Source: Clostridiales bacterium (GTDB lineage Bacteria > Bacillota > Clostridia > Clostridiales > Oxobacteraceae). From it: DNA of 37,081 nucleotides. The notes below the pieces were generated by a model, which made no database searches, had not been told where the DNA came from, and was given only the letters and a program-made list of their open reading frames with translations. The stretch is taken from positions 1 to 37,081 of the forward strand of contig JASEJN010000034.1 in the NCBI GenBank assembly GCA_030016385.1, in the 5' to 3' direction. This document shows positions 17,233 to 25,014 of the stretch, in pieces. Each line of letters opens with the position of its first letter. Position 1 is the stretch's first letter. Both the position numbers and the translations under genes were made by a program.

Positions 17233-17865
17233 TCACTGGTCCATAGGTCCGGGATGCCAGCTTTCGAGCCCCTTATCTACATGATAATAATGATTTATAA
17301 GATTGCTTACATATTTTTTCTGCGCATTTTCATCTTTTAAGTCCAATCCTACGGAATCTTTAAATAAACCTGAGAACAGGCTGGGCATCAATACGGCAGA
17401 AATCAGCTGTGTTACGGACATTCTTATATCATTCTTGTCCTTTTCCATATCGAGCTCGCTTATTTTGTCCACTAAAAGGTTCAACAACTTTTTAAAAAGC
17501 CGGGAAGAGAAATTAGTATGGTCATTATTCACAAAGCTTTCATACAGATGCGCCTTTGTAATGCCAGGATATCTCGTGGAACCTGCAAGCAGATAAAACA
17601 AAATCGCCTGAAGCAATTCCCCTGGATTTTGATATTGTTTTTGTGCTATGGCATAATAATCGTCCTGAAAATTTTTTATTGTCAGCTTTAATGTCTCCTC
17701 CAGCAGATTCTCTTTGGACCTGAAATAATAATTTATCGCAGCGCTATTTACATCTGCTTCTTTTGCTATGCCACGTATAGTGACCGAGTGAATGCCATAT
17801 TTCTCAATGAAGCTTATTGTTGCCCTTATTATCTTTTCTCTCGTAACATTTTGTGATAAATCCAT
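17233..17865 (-). CDS. TetR/AcrR-family transcriptional regulator
   Basis: The 210-aa protein begins with a standard TetR helix-turn-helix: REKIIRATISFIEKYGIHSV, then TIRGIAKEADVNSAAINYYF with RSKENLLEE after it. The C-terminal helical domain is the ligand/dimer part; its ligand is unknown. I chose ATG 17865 because GGTAGGA lies 5 nt upstream; the frame also has an ATG at 17886 inside the palindrome described below. The promoter TTGACA-N17-TAGATT has its -10 box within a perfect 50-bp palindrome, so autorepression is likely. The SDR gene lies downstream on the same strand with its own promoter and is the natural target candidate. Confidence 0.88.
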   Translation of the reverse strand: MDLSQNVTREKIIRATISFIEKYGIHSVTIRGIAKEADVNSAAINYYFRSKENLLEETLKLTIKNFQDDYYAIAQKQYQNPGELLQAILFYLLAGSTRYPGITKAHLYESFVNNDHTNFSSRLFKKLLNLLVDKISELDMEKDKNDIRMSVTQLISAVLMPSLFSGLFKDSVGLDLKDENAQKKYVSNLINHYYHVDKGLESWHPGPMDQ

Positions 17866-17881
17866 AAATATCCTACCTTTT

Positions 17882-17931
17882 ATCATGATGTGATAGATTT
17901 AACCATATGGTTAAATCTATCACATCATGAT
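17882..17931. promoter_or_regulatory. Perfect 50-bp palindrome covering the tetR promoter
   Basis: Each 25-nt arm is the exact reverse complement of the other, centred on CATATG (17904-17909). Inner sequence TTTAACCATATGGTTAAA is flanked by TGTGATAGA/TCTATCACA and ATCATGA arms. It covers the -10 box and transcription start of tetR and ends 16 nt before the start codon. No T run follows, so an operator is more likely than a terminator. Confidence 0.85.
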
Positions 17932-17942
17932 TTCAGTGTCAA
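17914..17942 (-). promoter_or_regulatory. Candidate tetR promoter
   Basis: On the minus strand TTGACA (17942-17937), a 17-nt spacer and TAGATT (17919-17914). The -35 is perfect; the -10 lies inside the 50-bp palindrome. Confidence 0.6.
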
Positions 17943-17959
17943 TAATATTCTTATATAAC

Positions 17960-18024
17960 CTTCAATTCGCAATTTGAACTTATGTTATTTTGAACACTCA
18001 TTCGGCAGATTCAAGTTTTATAAG
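17960..18024. repeat. Interspersed palindromic repeat, variant 2 (copy c)
   Basis: It begins CTTCAATTCGCAATTTGAAC, then has the TTATGTTATTTTGA core, ACACTCATTCG, CAGATTCAAGTTTT and ATAAG. It ends at the 3' end of the ECF S-component gene. It lacks the second half of the full element at 1068-1171. Confidence 0.75.
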
Positions 18025-18030
18025 CTGCAA

Positions 18031-18573
18031 TTACTTCGCTTTCTCCACTCTCTTATATACTTCATATAACAGCAGCACTATTATTCCGCCTGCCAAGGCT
18101 GTATAAGCCTGATTATAAGACATGACAATCTTCAATTTTGATATAACCTTTGCAGGTATACCAATACCGAACAGGGAAACAAGATAATTGACGGAAAATG
18201 ATAAAAATAATGCCTTGATTATCGCGCCGATTATGATTCCGATATATTTCCCGCCGGATATAAAATATTTCGCTGAAAGGCCAAATGACAATGCAAGCAG
18301 TGCATTTCCCACCATAATAAATGGCGTAAACGGCGGTATATTAAATTGTCCTGTAATCAATGCAAGCACAGGCGTTAAAAGCCCGACAAGCACGCCATAT
18401 TTTGTATCTGCAAATAAAACAGCAGCAAGTATTGAAGCATTGACGATGGGGGCAACTATAAACTGATTGTAAAATACTCCCCCGAACTGTGCACCGATTA
18501 AAATGATTACAAAGGCAAAAGCCAGAAGCATCGCTGATCTTGTAAGTTTCTTTGTATTACTTATTTTCTCCAT
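18031..18573 (-). CDS. ECF transporter S component, substrate unknown
   Basis: The 180-aa hydrophobic protein has five to six membrane segments and the N-terminal TRSAMLLAFAFVIIL pattern plus internal APIVNASILAAVLFADTKYG and PFIMVGNALLALS segments of small ECF substrate-binding subunits. It would capture a vitamin or related molecule and use the shared EcfAA'T module encoded elsewhere. No riboswitch precedes it, so the substrate is open. ATG 18573 overlaps the end of the TM1266-like gene (stop 18575-18577), and GGAGGGATAAC provides the ribosome binding site; upstream in-frame starts are ignored for that reason. Tight coupling to a hydrogenase-system regulator suggests a link to hydrogenase or its cofactors, which is inference only. 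Confidence 0.75.
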   Translation of the reverse strand: MEKISNTKKLTRSAMLLAFAFVIILIGAQFGGVFYNQFIVAPIVNASILAAVLFADTKYGVLVGLLTPVLALITGQFNIPPFTPFIMVGNALLALSFGLSAKYFISGGKYIGIIIGAIIKALFLSFSVNYLVSLFGIGIPAKVISKLKIVMSYNQAYTALAGGIIVLLLYEVYKRVEKAK

Positions 18574-18574
18574 G

Positions 18575-18841
18575 TTATCCCTCCACAAATTTTTTATTTG
18601 AAAATGCCGTCTTGACATTAACACCCTTTATAGAGCCAAGTTTCCCGGTAAGAGCGCTTATTTCGTCTGTCGTACCATCAACCACAACCGATATAATGCA
18701 TATGTTTCTTTCTCTATAAGGTATACCCATACGCCCTACTATTATATTGGAAAACTCGGACAAATATTTATTTATTTTGCCGGCGGATTCGTGGGCATCA
18801 TCTATGACTATGCCTATCACTCCTATCCTTCTTTCGTCCAT
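18575..18841 (-). CDS. TM1266-family iron-only hydrogenase system regulator (ACT-like)
   Basis: The 88-aa protein matches the TM1266 family by eye: RRIGVIGIVIDD at the start, SNIIVGRMGIPYRE in the middle, then ISVVVDGTTDEISALTGKLG and GVNVKT at the end. This beta-alpha-beta ACT-like fold is usually encoded with HydE/HydF/HydG maturases and is thought to be regulatory; no mechanism is established to my knowledge. ATG 18841 is preceded by AGGGGTGG at 5 nt. Here the neighbours are a TPR protein upstream and an ECF S component immediately downstream, with no maturase gene in view. An [FeFe]-hydrogenase-like protein lies 15 kb away at 34276-35613. Confidence 0.8.
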   Translation of the reverse strand: MDERRIGVIGIVIDDAHESAGKINKYLSEFSNIIVGRMGIPYRERNICIISVVVDGTTDEISALTGKLGSIKGVNVKTAFSNKKFVEG

Positions 18842-18887
18842 ATCAACCACCCCTGTAGTTTAAATATAAGAATAACTTCACTATTCA

Positions 18888-19700
18888 TCATTCATCTTCA
18901 ATGGATTTTAATTTCTCTTCAACCATTTTCTTTGTTATGGTGCTCAGGTTTGAAAACTTATGTTCAAGCGACTTTTTAATCATTTCAACAGCTTCATCCT
19001 TTTTGCCCATCTTGTATAAAGCGCTCCCGTAAAAATAATATGGTTCGGGAAAACTTGGGGACCTTTCCATAAGCTTTTTATAAACTTCCGCCGATTTTTC
19101 ATATTCTCCCATTAAGTAATATGTCTGTCCCAAATTATCGGTTATTATGTTATCAGTCCCATTATAATCATGGGCCTTAAGGTTAAATTCCAAAGCCTTA
19201 TCCAAATCACCATTTAGTATGTAGAAATATCCGAGACTGCTGTAAACAGTACTGTTTCTGTACTTTTTACAAAGATCTTGGAGCATGCCTATGGCTTCGT
19301 CCAGTTTATTCCTCTTCCAGAGCACAAGGGCATAATTCGACTTCACAATTATTTCATCATCGGCATTGAGTTTTAACTTTACCATTTCTTTCAGTATCTT
19401 TTCGGCAATATCTACATTCCCTACCTTCAAGGACAGATATGCGTATGAGACCTTCGTTTTAAGGCCGGCCCTGCCGCTTTTATATGCCCTTTTAAACCAC
19501 GATATGGCTCCGTTAATATCATCTTTTGCATACCTTACCTTTCCCCTTATGGAATAGTACCTCGGCATAAAAGCATAAATCCCATACAATACATATGCTG
19601 CAACAAGAATCAATCCAACTGTTTTATTTAATAAAAAAGCCAGTACGATTATAATAACAGGTAAAATAAATTTTGTTAAAAAAGGATATTTACCATTCAA
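18888..19700 (-). CDS. Membrane-anchored TPR-repeat protein
   Basis: The 270-aa protein starts with two short hydrophobic segments (about residues 9-25 and 28-48). At least five tetratricopeptide-type helical pairs follow, for example YSSLGYFYILNGDLDKALEF and DNLGQTYYLMGEYEKSAEVY, then YYFYGSALYKMGKKDEAVEM. It is likely a membrane-tethered scaffold with its TPR domain in the cytoplasm. The start is a TTG at 19700 with AAGGGG about 8 nt upstream. The TM1266-like gene begins 46 bp after its stop on the same strand, so the TPR, TM1266 and ECF genes may form one transcript. No partner can be named. Confidence 0.75.
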   Translation of the reverse strand: MNGKYPFLTKFILPVIIIVLAFLLNKTVGLILVAAYVLYGIYAFMPRYYSIRGKVRYAKDDINGAISWFKRAYKSGRAGLKTKVSYAYLSLKVGNVDIAEKILKEMVKLKLNADDEIIVKSNYALVLWKRNKLDEAIGMLQDLCKKYRNSTVYSSLGYFYILNGDLDKALEFNLKAHDYNGTDNIITDNLGQTYYLMGEYEKSAEVYKKLMERSPSFPEPYYFYGSALYKMGKKDEAVEMIKKSLEHKFSNLSTITKKMVEEKLKSIEDE

Positions 19701-19811
19701 TTAAAACGCCCCTTCCCACACAGTACATTTTGACCCAAACTGCAGAAATTCCTACAAGGTAATAATAAAATAGAAAATCTTGCATGTCAATAAAATCAGA
19801 CGCAATGGCAA

Positions 19812-19877
19812 ACTTAATTATTTGAAAAATATTATGGTGAATTGTAAGTGCTCCCCCCATAATATTTTCAAATATAA
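19812..19877. repeat. Long inverted repeat in the TPR/metNIQ divergent region
   Basis: TTTGAAAAATATTATGG and CCATAATATTTTCAAA are complementary apart from one extra A, with a roughly 20-nt loop that includes a run of C. It lies in the 297-bp region between the TPR gene and the SAM riboswitch. There is no terminator tail. The rest of the region is AT-rich and shows no gene. Confidence 0.6.
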
Positions 19878-19944
19878 AATATATACTCCATTTGAGATAT
19901 AACACTTGTGAATATTTTCAATATTTAAACTTATGCTTTTCCTA

Positions 19945-19973
19945 TTGACTTATAAAATAATATAATATAAAAT
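19945..19973 (+). promoter_or_regulatory. Candidate promoter of metNIQ
   Basis: TTGACT at 19945-19950 is followed by an AT-rich stretch offering several -10 choices (TAAAAT at 19968-19973 with a 17-nt spacer). It lies about 25 nt before the SAM-I aptamer. Confidence 0.55.
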
Positions 19974-19997
19974 TATATTTAACAATTTAATAGTTGA

Positions 19998-20106
19998 CTC
20001 TTATCCAGAGCGGCGGAGGGACTGGCCCGATGAAGCCCGGCAACCGGTATTCTCATTCGAATACAGCGGTGCCAATTCCTGCAATGGAAACATTGATAGA
20101 TGAGAG
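19998..20106 (+). promoter_or_regulatory. SAM-I riboswitch (S-box)
   Basis: Conserved S-box blocks are present in order: CTCTTATCCAGAG, GGCGGAGGGACTGGCCC, GATGAAGCCCGGCAACC, GGTGCCAATTCCTGCA and the closing GATGAGAG, which pairs with the 5' CTCTTATC. It precedes metNIQ and a terminator, so S-adenosylmethionine should switch transcription of methionine uptake off. Confidence 0.97.
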
Positions 20107-20122
20107 AGCGGTGGTTATTACA

Positions 20123-20154
20123 ACCTCTTTCATCATGAAAGAGGTCTTTTATTT
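20123..20154 (+). terminator. SAM riboswitch terminator
   Basis: ACCTCTTTCATCATGAAAGAGGT forms a stable hairpin directly followed by CTTTTATTT. It is placed between the S-box aptamer and metN as the expression platform. Confidence 0.9.
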
Positions 20155-20175
20155 ATACTTTGGGGGGATAAATTA

Positions 20176-21198
20176 TTGATCGACCTTATCGACATTACAA
20201 AAAAATATGAAACACCCGATGGGGAAATTACCGCTTTGGATAGAATCAATCTTCACATTGAAAAGGGTGAAATCTTCGGCATAATCGGCTTAAGCGGCGC
20301 AGGTAAGTCAACGCTATTAAGATGCATAAACAGATTGGAGGAGCCGACATCTGGTAAAGTCGTAATCGACGGAATCGATATGACTTCTCTGAATAAAAGC
20401 GATCTTAGAAAAATGAGAAGAAGGATAGGCATCATTTTTCAGCACTTTAACCTGCTTATGAATTCCGATGTATACGAAAATATTGCCTTTCCATTAAAAA
20501 TAACCGGCACACATAAAAGCGAAATAGATAAAAAAGTCAATGAGCTCTTGACCGTAGTGGAACTTATGGATAAAAAAGATGTATACCCTTCGCAGCTTTC
20601 AGGAGGGCAAAAACAGAGGGTGGGCATTGCAAGGGCCCTTGCAAACAATCCGGATATACTCCTTTGTGATGAGGCGACTTCGGCGCTGGATCCGACGACC
20701 ACCGAATCCATACTTACTCTTTTAAAGGATATAAATAAAAAATTTGGCATTACTGTGGTGGTTGTAACGCATGAAATGGATGTCATAAAAAAGCTGTGCG
20801 ACAGGGTGGCGGTTATTGAAAACAGTGTTATTGTGGAACAAGGAACTGTGCTGGATCTTTTTACGAATCCAAAAGCACAGACGTCAAAAAGATTTTTGAA
20901 AAATATGATAGCTAAACTTCCTAGGAATATGTTGCTTGATGATGATAATCCGGGCGAAGAGGTTTTAAGGATTTCTTTCCTCGGGGAAAATACCGGCAAG
21001 CCCTTTATTTCCTATATAATAAGGAAATTCGATGTGGATGCAAATATAATTGCAGGCAATATTGAAAATATACAGGATATGAAAGTGGGCAATCTCATTA
21101 TAAAACTGTCGGGGAAGAGTGAAAATATTAAATCCGCGGTAGATTATTTATCTTCGAATAACGTAAGAATCGAGGTGCTTAAAAATGGCAACCTCTAA
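20176..21198 (+). CDS. metN: Methionine ABC transporter ATP-binding protein MetN
   Basis: The 340-aa ATPase has Walker A GLSGAGKST (about residues 38-46), the signature LSGGQKQRV, Walker B ILLCDEATSALDP and the H-loop VVVTHEM. It ends with a roughly 75-residue NIL (ACT-like) domain, the methionine-sensing regulatory domain typical of MetN. It energizes methionine import with MetI and MetQ at the membrane. The TTG start at 20176 is supported by GGGGGGATAA 7 nt upstream. It is the first gene after the SAM-I riboswitch and terminator. Its 3' end overlaps the metI start by 14 bp, consistent with translational coupling. Confidence 0.95.
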   Translation: MIDLIDITKKYETPDGEITALDRINLHIEKGEIFGIIGLSGAGKSTLLRCINRLEEPTSGKVVIDGIDMTSLNKSDLRKMRRRIGIIFQHFNLLMNSDVYENIAFPLKITGTHKSEIDKKVNELLTVVELMDKKDVYPSQLSGGQKQRVGIARALANNPDILLCDEATSALDPTTTESILTLLKDINKKFGITVVVVTHEMDVIKKLCDRVAVIENSVIVEQGTVLDLFTNPKAQTSKRFLKNMIAKLPRNMLLDDDNPGEEVLRISFLGENTGKPFISYIIRKFDVDANIIAGNIENIQDMKVGNLIIKLSGKSENIKSAVDYLSSNNVRIEVLKNGNL

Positions 21199-21862
21199 TA
21201 TAATACAATACCTTTCGGGTTTATTTGATTTAATGTTTCAGCCTTTTCTCGAAACGCTTTATATGGTATTTTTCTCTACGCTTTTTTCACTTATAATAGG
21301 GCTTCCTTTAGGTATAATACTTGTTATAACTGATAAAGGCCACCTGATGGAAAAACCGAAGTTGAACAAAATACTGGGGCTTATAATAAATGTGATGCGC
21401 TCGGCGCCTTTTATAATACTGATAATAGTAATTTTTCCGTTATCAAGGCTTATCGTCGGTACGACCATAGGTTCCACAGCGGCGATAGTGCCTCTTTCGA
21501 TAGCAGCCGCACCATTTGTTGCAAGGATAATAGAGTCATCATTAAAGGAAGTAGACTGGGGAATCATTGAAGCATCGCTTTCCGTCGGGGCAACAATACC
21601 GCAGATAATATTCAAGGTTATGATACCTGAAGCTCTGCCGTCTTTAATACTTGGAGTTACACTTACAATCATCAACATAATCGGCTATTCAGCCATGGCC
21701 GGTGCCGTTGGAGGAGGTGGTCTTGGAGATCTTGCGATAAGGTACGGATATCAAAGGTTTGAGACCGATGTGCTTATCGCAACCATCATAGTGCTCATTG
21801 TACTGGTACAGATTATCCAGAGCATTGGGAATGCATTATCAAAGAAATTTGATAAAAGGTAG
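21185..21862 (+). CDS. metI: Methionine ABC transporter permease MetI
   Basis: The 225-aa inner-membrane protein has five predicted helices and the binding-protein-dependent permease EAA loop, visible as IEASLSVGATIPQIIFKVMIPEALPSL. Length and sequence (IGLPLGIILV, MRSAPFIILII near the N terminus; GAVGGGGLGDLAIRYGYQRF near the C terminus) are those of MetI/YusB. It forms the transmembrane path for methionine. It overlaps metN by 14 bp and is followed by metQ after 29 bp. Confidence 0.95.
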   Translation: MATSNIIQYLSGLFDLMFQPFLETLYMVFFSTLFSLIIGLPLGIILVITDKGHLMEKPKLNKILGLIINVMRSAPFIILIIVIFPLSRLIVGTTIGSTAAIVPLSIAAAPFVARIIESSLKEVDWGIIEASLSVGATIPQIIFKVMIPEALPSLILGVTLTIINIIGYSAMAGAVGGGGLGDLAIRYGYQRFETDVLIATIIVLIVLVQIIQSIGNALSKKFDKR

Positions 21863-21891
21863 TTAATATATATTTATTGGGGGAATTTATA

Positions 21892-22731
21892 ATGAAAAAA
21901 ATGGTTAAATTGCTGCTTCCTTTTATACTGATAGGCAGTTTATTAGCAGGATGCGGGGCAAAAAGTGACGCGAATAAAAGCGTAAGCGGCAGCAACAGCG
22001 ATCAGAAAAAGACTGTCAAGCTTACAGTAGGGGCATCTCCTACGCCTCATGCCGATATATTAAAGGTTGTGCAGCCGATTTTGAAGGAAAAGGGAATAGA
22101 CTTAGTAATCAAAGAGTTCAATGATTATGTCACACCAAACACGGCTTTAAACGATAAGCAATTAGACGCAAATTTCTTCCAGCATGTGCCCTATATGGAG
22201 GACTTTGCGAAGAAAAACAATATTAAGTTAGTTGCAGTAACAAAAGTACACGTTGAACCTATGGGCGCATATTCAAAGAAGATAAGATCAAAGGATGAAT
22301 TAAAAGACGGTGCTACAATCGCAATACCAAATGATGCGACAAATGAAGGAAGAGCTCTTCTCCTTCTCCAGAACCAGGGACTTATAAAACTAAAGGATGA
22401 AAAGGGACTTACACAGACTCCAAGGGACATAGCGGAAAATCCAAAGAACTTTAAATTTAAAGAGCTCGAAGCTCCAAATCTGCCAAGGACCCTGCAGGAT
22501 GTCGACGTAGCAATAATAAATACAAACTTCGCCCTAAAAGGGAATCTCGACCCTCTAAAAGATACGATATTTACAGAAGGCAAAGATTCTCCATATGCGA
22601 ATGTACTGACGGTAAGACCTGACAATCAAAATGATCCCGCCATACAGGAACTTGCAAAGGCGTTGAATTCAGACGAGGTTAAAAAGTTTATTGAGGATCA
22701 ATACAAGGGAGCAATCGTCCCTGCATTTTAG
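21892..22731 (+). CDS. metQ: Methionine-binding lipoprotein MetQ
   Basis: The 279-aa protein starts with a lipoprotein signal: a hydrophobic stretch then LLAGC, with Cys21 as the lipidated residue. A spacer rich in Ser/Asn leads into an NlpA/MetQ periplasmic-binding fold: VGASPTPHADILK, TPNTALNDKQLDANFFQH and IAIPNDATNEGRALLLL. It captures methionine outside the membrane for MetNI. ATG 21892 follows GGGGGAATTTATA; an upstream in-frame ATG at 21877 lacks a site. It ends 10 bp before the large hairpin terminator. Confidence 0.95.
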   Translation: MKKMVKLLLPFILIGSLLAGCGAKSDANKSVSGSNSDQKKTVKLTVGASPTPHADILKVVQPILKEKGIDLVIKEFNDYVTPNTALNDKQLDANFFQHVPYMEDFAKKNNIKLVAVTKVHVEPMGAYSKKIRSKDELKDGATIAIPNDATNEGRALLLLQNQGLIKLKDEKGLTQTPRDIAENPKNFKFKELEAPNLPRTLQDVDVAIINTNFALKGNLDPLKDTIFTEGKDSPYANVLTVRPDNQNDPAIQELAKALNSDEVKKFIEDQYKGAIVPAF

Positions 22732-22741
22732 GCAATACTGT

Positions 22742-22848
22742 AAAAGAGGTTGTCTCTAAATAAAGAAATAATACAAAATATTGAGTAGCTTAAATTTGTG
22801 AAATCAATATATTGTATATAAAACTTATTTTGAGACGGCCTCTTTTTA
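22742..22848. terminator. Large MITE-like inverted repeat acting as bidirectional terminator
   Basis: Outer arms AAAAGAGGTTGTCTC and GAGACGGCCTCTTTT pair fully if G-U pairs are allowed. An inner pair ATACAAAATATTGA (22771-22784) and TCAATATATTGTAT (22804-22817) has one mismatch. The whole is about 105 bp with T runs on both strands, placed between the convergent metQ and membrane-protein genes. The GAGGxxGTCTC ends resemble termini of insertion sequences. Confidence 0.75.
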
Positions 22849-23355
22849 TTTCAATCTTTTCTTCAGCATATTATTATAATATACAATGAATTTCGTGTAA
22901 GCATAATCATATATGAAAAATATCACCGCGGCTATAAAAGCCACAAGCCATAAGGGCTTTCCGAAATTAAGCTGAAGCATAAAAATCTTTTTTAATATGA
23001 CATACATTGCAGATGCATCTATTGCGAAAAAAACAAACTTTAGAGCCATTTGAGCGGACACGCTTTTAATCTTTTCAATATAATGTTTTATTATACCATA
23101 AAAACCGAATAATAAAATATAAGGTAAAACCCTGGGTTTATCCGCTATAACACATACGGACAAAAGTGATGTTGCAATATAGAGCATCCATGCACCGTAG
23201 GCTCCGGATTCTATGAGCATGATTCCGCAAAAAACCGAACTTACTATATAGAAAAAAAGTCTGCTTGTGGGAAGATATGCCGCTAAATACAACGATATAA
23301 TGCACAATGCCCCAAGTAAACCGCCAAGGGCAATAATCCTGTTTTTCTGCCGCAT
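22846..23355 (-). CDS. Hypothetical integral membrane protein
   Basis: The product is about 169 aa with five or six hydrophobic segments. Short basic loops (RQKNR at the N terminus, MLKKRLK at the C terminus) suggest both ends are inside. No enzyme or transporter motif is visible; size and composition are reminiscent of small ECF S components, but no family signature supports that. The gene starts 15 bp after the J-domain gene. AAGGAAG serves ATGs at 23358 and 23355, and I take the second. It closes the DUF5685/J-domain/membrane-protein cluster. Its stop codon overlaps the edge of the large shared terminator. Confidence 0.65.
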   Translation of the reverse strand: MRQKNRIIALGGLLGALCIISLYLAAYLPTSRLFFYIVSSVFCGIMLIESGAYGAWMLYIATSLLSVCVIADKPRVLPYILLFGFYGIIKHYIEKIKSVSAQMALKFVFFAIDASAMYVILKKIFMLQLNFGKPLWLVAFIAAVIFFIYDYAYTKFIVYYNNMLKKRLK

Positions 23356-23370
23356 CATCACACTTCCTTA

Positions 23371-23991
23371 TCAGCACAAATTTCCGCCCATGCATTCACA
23401 GCATGTATCGGTGCACCACAGCCATGAACATATGGTACAGACATCTGGTCCATCATTAAATGACCTACCAAGTCCTCCGCCATATGACCTCGACCTGTAC
23501 GTTGCATTCTGATTATTGATCCTGTTTAATGCCTGCCTGTATTCAAAGTTATCAGGGTCCATGCTGACGGCGGTTTGAAGGTAATTGTACCCTTGATCAT
23601 ACCATCCTTTTCTTAAGCATAAAATACCCTTCAAATAATACCATTCTGCAGACCTGTCGTTCATACTATCCAAAGCCATTTCAGCTTCAGATGTATTTCC
23701 ATTGTTTATATCCATCCTTATCTTATAAAAGTCACTATTGGTACTTGTACTATTGTTTGTATTTCCGCCATCATAGCTTTCGTTATCATAACCATATGAA
23801 CGGCCTTTATTCTTCATAAGATAGTCATACGCTTCATTTATTTCCTTTAATTTTTCTTCCGCAAGAGATGCCAGGGGGTTGTCCCTGTATTGATCAGGAT
23901 GGTATTTTTTAACAAGCTCTCTGTATGCTTTTTTTACTTCTTCATCTGTTGCTCCCTGCCCTACGCCTAGTACTTCATATGGATTTCTCAT
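23371..23991 (-). CDS. J-domain (DnaJ-like) protein with Cys-rich C terminus
   Basis: The 206-aa protein has an N-terminal J domain (residues 3-58) with the diagnostic HPD at 31-33, so it should stimulate an Hsp70 (DnaK). A Ser/Asn/Gly/Tyr-rich linker follows, then a TPR-like helical part (about 90-160). The final 22 residues, starting CTICSWLWC and ending GGNLC, hold seven cysteines, suggesting metal or Fe-S binding or a redox site. There is no G/F region or DnaJ zinc domain, so it is not DnaJ itself. ATG 23991 lies within the end of the DUF5685 gene (17-bp overlap), with GAGGGG upstream. Co-translation with DUF5685 suggests the two act together. Confidence 0.85.
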   Translation of the reverse strand: MRNPYEVLGVGQGATDEEVKKAYRELVKKYHPDQYRDNPLASLAEEKLKEINEAYDYLMKNKGRSYGYDNESYDGGNTNNSTSTNSDFYKIRMDINNGNTSEAEMALDSMNDRSAEWYYLKGILCLRKGWYDQGYNYLQTAVSMDPDNFEYRQALNRINNQNATYRSRSYGGGLGRSFNDGPDVCTICSWLWCTDTCCECMGGNLC

Positions 23992-24868
23992 GTTTAAAAC
24001 AACCCCTCTTTTCAAGTATTTGCAATGTTTTTTTATACATTCCGCCGAAAATAATATTTTCAATAATAGATTTGTTTTTCTTTATATCCATAAGGTCAAA
24101 GGCATTGCCTATCTGCCCCAATGTATGTTCAAGGGTGAATTTAACGTTGCCCTTTATTCTTTCCTTGAAATCATGAATCTTTTCATTATTATAATTATAG
24201 CAAAACTGAATCAAAAGAGGATTATAATTTTTCCTCTTTACATCATCTTCCAGATCATCATATGCATCTATAATATATATCCATTTGCCTATATTATACC
24301 CAAACCAATGCAGTGATTTCTCCCTTTTTTTATCTTCGCATAAAGGCGGATATGCAAAAATCTCCTCCGTCAGCCTTGCAAATGGCTCCGCTGCTTTATC
24401 TATTGAATCGCACCTTTGTTTTTCGATAACGGAAAGCTCATCAAGCTTCTCTTTAATTATTTTAGCTTTAACCGGAACTGCTTTTGAAGATTTTTTGTAT
24501 GCGCTGTAAAAAAGCGCCATAGGTACTGATGACCTTACGGGATGTCCATCCCTCAAATCATCCGTCAGCTTCCGGTATGTCAATATTATATCTATATTTG
24601 ATGCATATTTTATAGCTTTGCTTTCGCCTATAACAGGTTTTTTTAAGAATGGATGCACTGCGCAATTTTGAAATTTTATATCTTCCCTTTCTTCTCTAAA
24701 CGAAGACAAAAACATGCCTAAAAATGCGCTGTCATAGTTTAAGGCAAGCCTTGCGGCCTGGCCGCATTCCCTGCCTATGCACTTACACAGGCCGCAGTAA
24801 TATGCCTTGAAAAGTTCATATTCTTTTACTTTGAGTTCTCCCTTGTCAGGAAAAATATAACCAAACAT
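23975..24868 (-). CDS. DUF5685-family protein
   Basis: The 297-aa protein begins [20 protein letters not shown] with [14 protein letters not shown] after it, the recognizable start of the DUF5685 family found in clostridia. The N-terminal C..C...G..C cysteines could bind a metal. The mostly helical rest contains [15 protein letters not shown] (a D-rich stretch), [17 protein letters not shown], and near the end [12 protein letters not shown]. The [13 protein letters not shown] acidic motif is reminiscent of isoprenoid-synthase folds, but I would not assign an activity. ATG 24868 follows AAGGAG at 8 nt. It overlaps the J-domain gene by 17 bp and heads this three-gene cluster. Confidence 0.8.
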   Translation of the reverse strand: MFGYIFPDKGELKVKEYELFKAYYCGLCKCIGRECGQAARLALNYDSAFLGMFLSSFREEREDIKFQNCAVHPFLKKPVIGESKAIKYASNIDIILTYRKLTDDLRDGHPVRSSVPMALFYSAYKKSSKAVPVKAKIIKEKLDELSVIEKQRCDSIDKAAEPFARLTEEIFAYPPLCEDKKREKSLHWFGYNIGKWIYIIDAYDDLEDDVKRKNYNPLLIQFCYNYNNEKIHDFKERIKGNVKFTLEHTLGQIGNAFDLMDIKKNKSIIENIIFGGMYKKTLQILEKRGCFKHEKSI

Positions 24869-25014
24869 ATGGCCTTCTCCTTATATGATAAAAAGCCTTC
24901 CGGAATTATTGCAATTGTCTAAGGCTGTAATACTACAGAGCCCTTTCAAGTAAATGCAAAGCACACTTAATATGAATAATAATATCATTTTTATCAAGCT
25001 AATACAAATATAAT

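Noticed and set aside
17882..17931. Intrinsic terminator for the ECF S-component gene at the 50-bp palindrome
   Set aside because: No T run follows on the minus strand, and the palindrome coincides with the tetR -10 box and start point.
19690..19905. Possible 71-aa minus-strand gene upstream of the TPR gene
   Set aside because: It starts at a GTG without a ribosome binding site, spans the long inverted repeat and overlaps the TPR start; no recognizable features.
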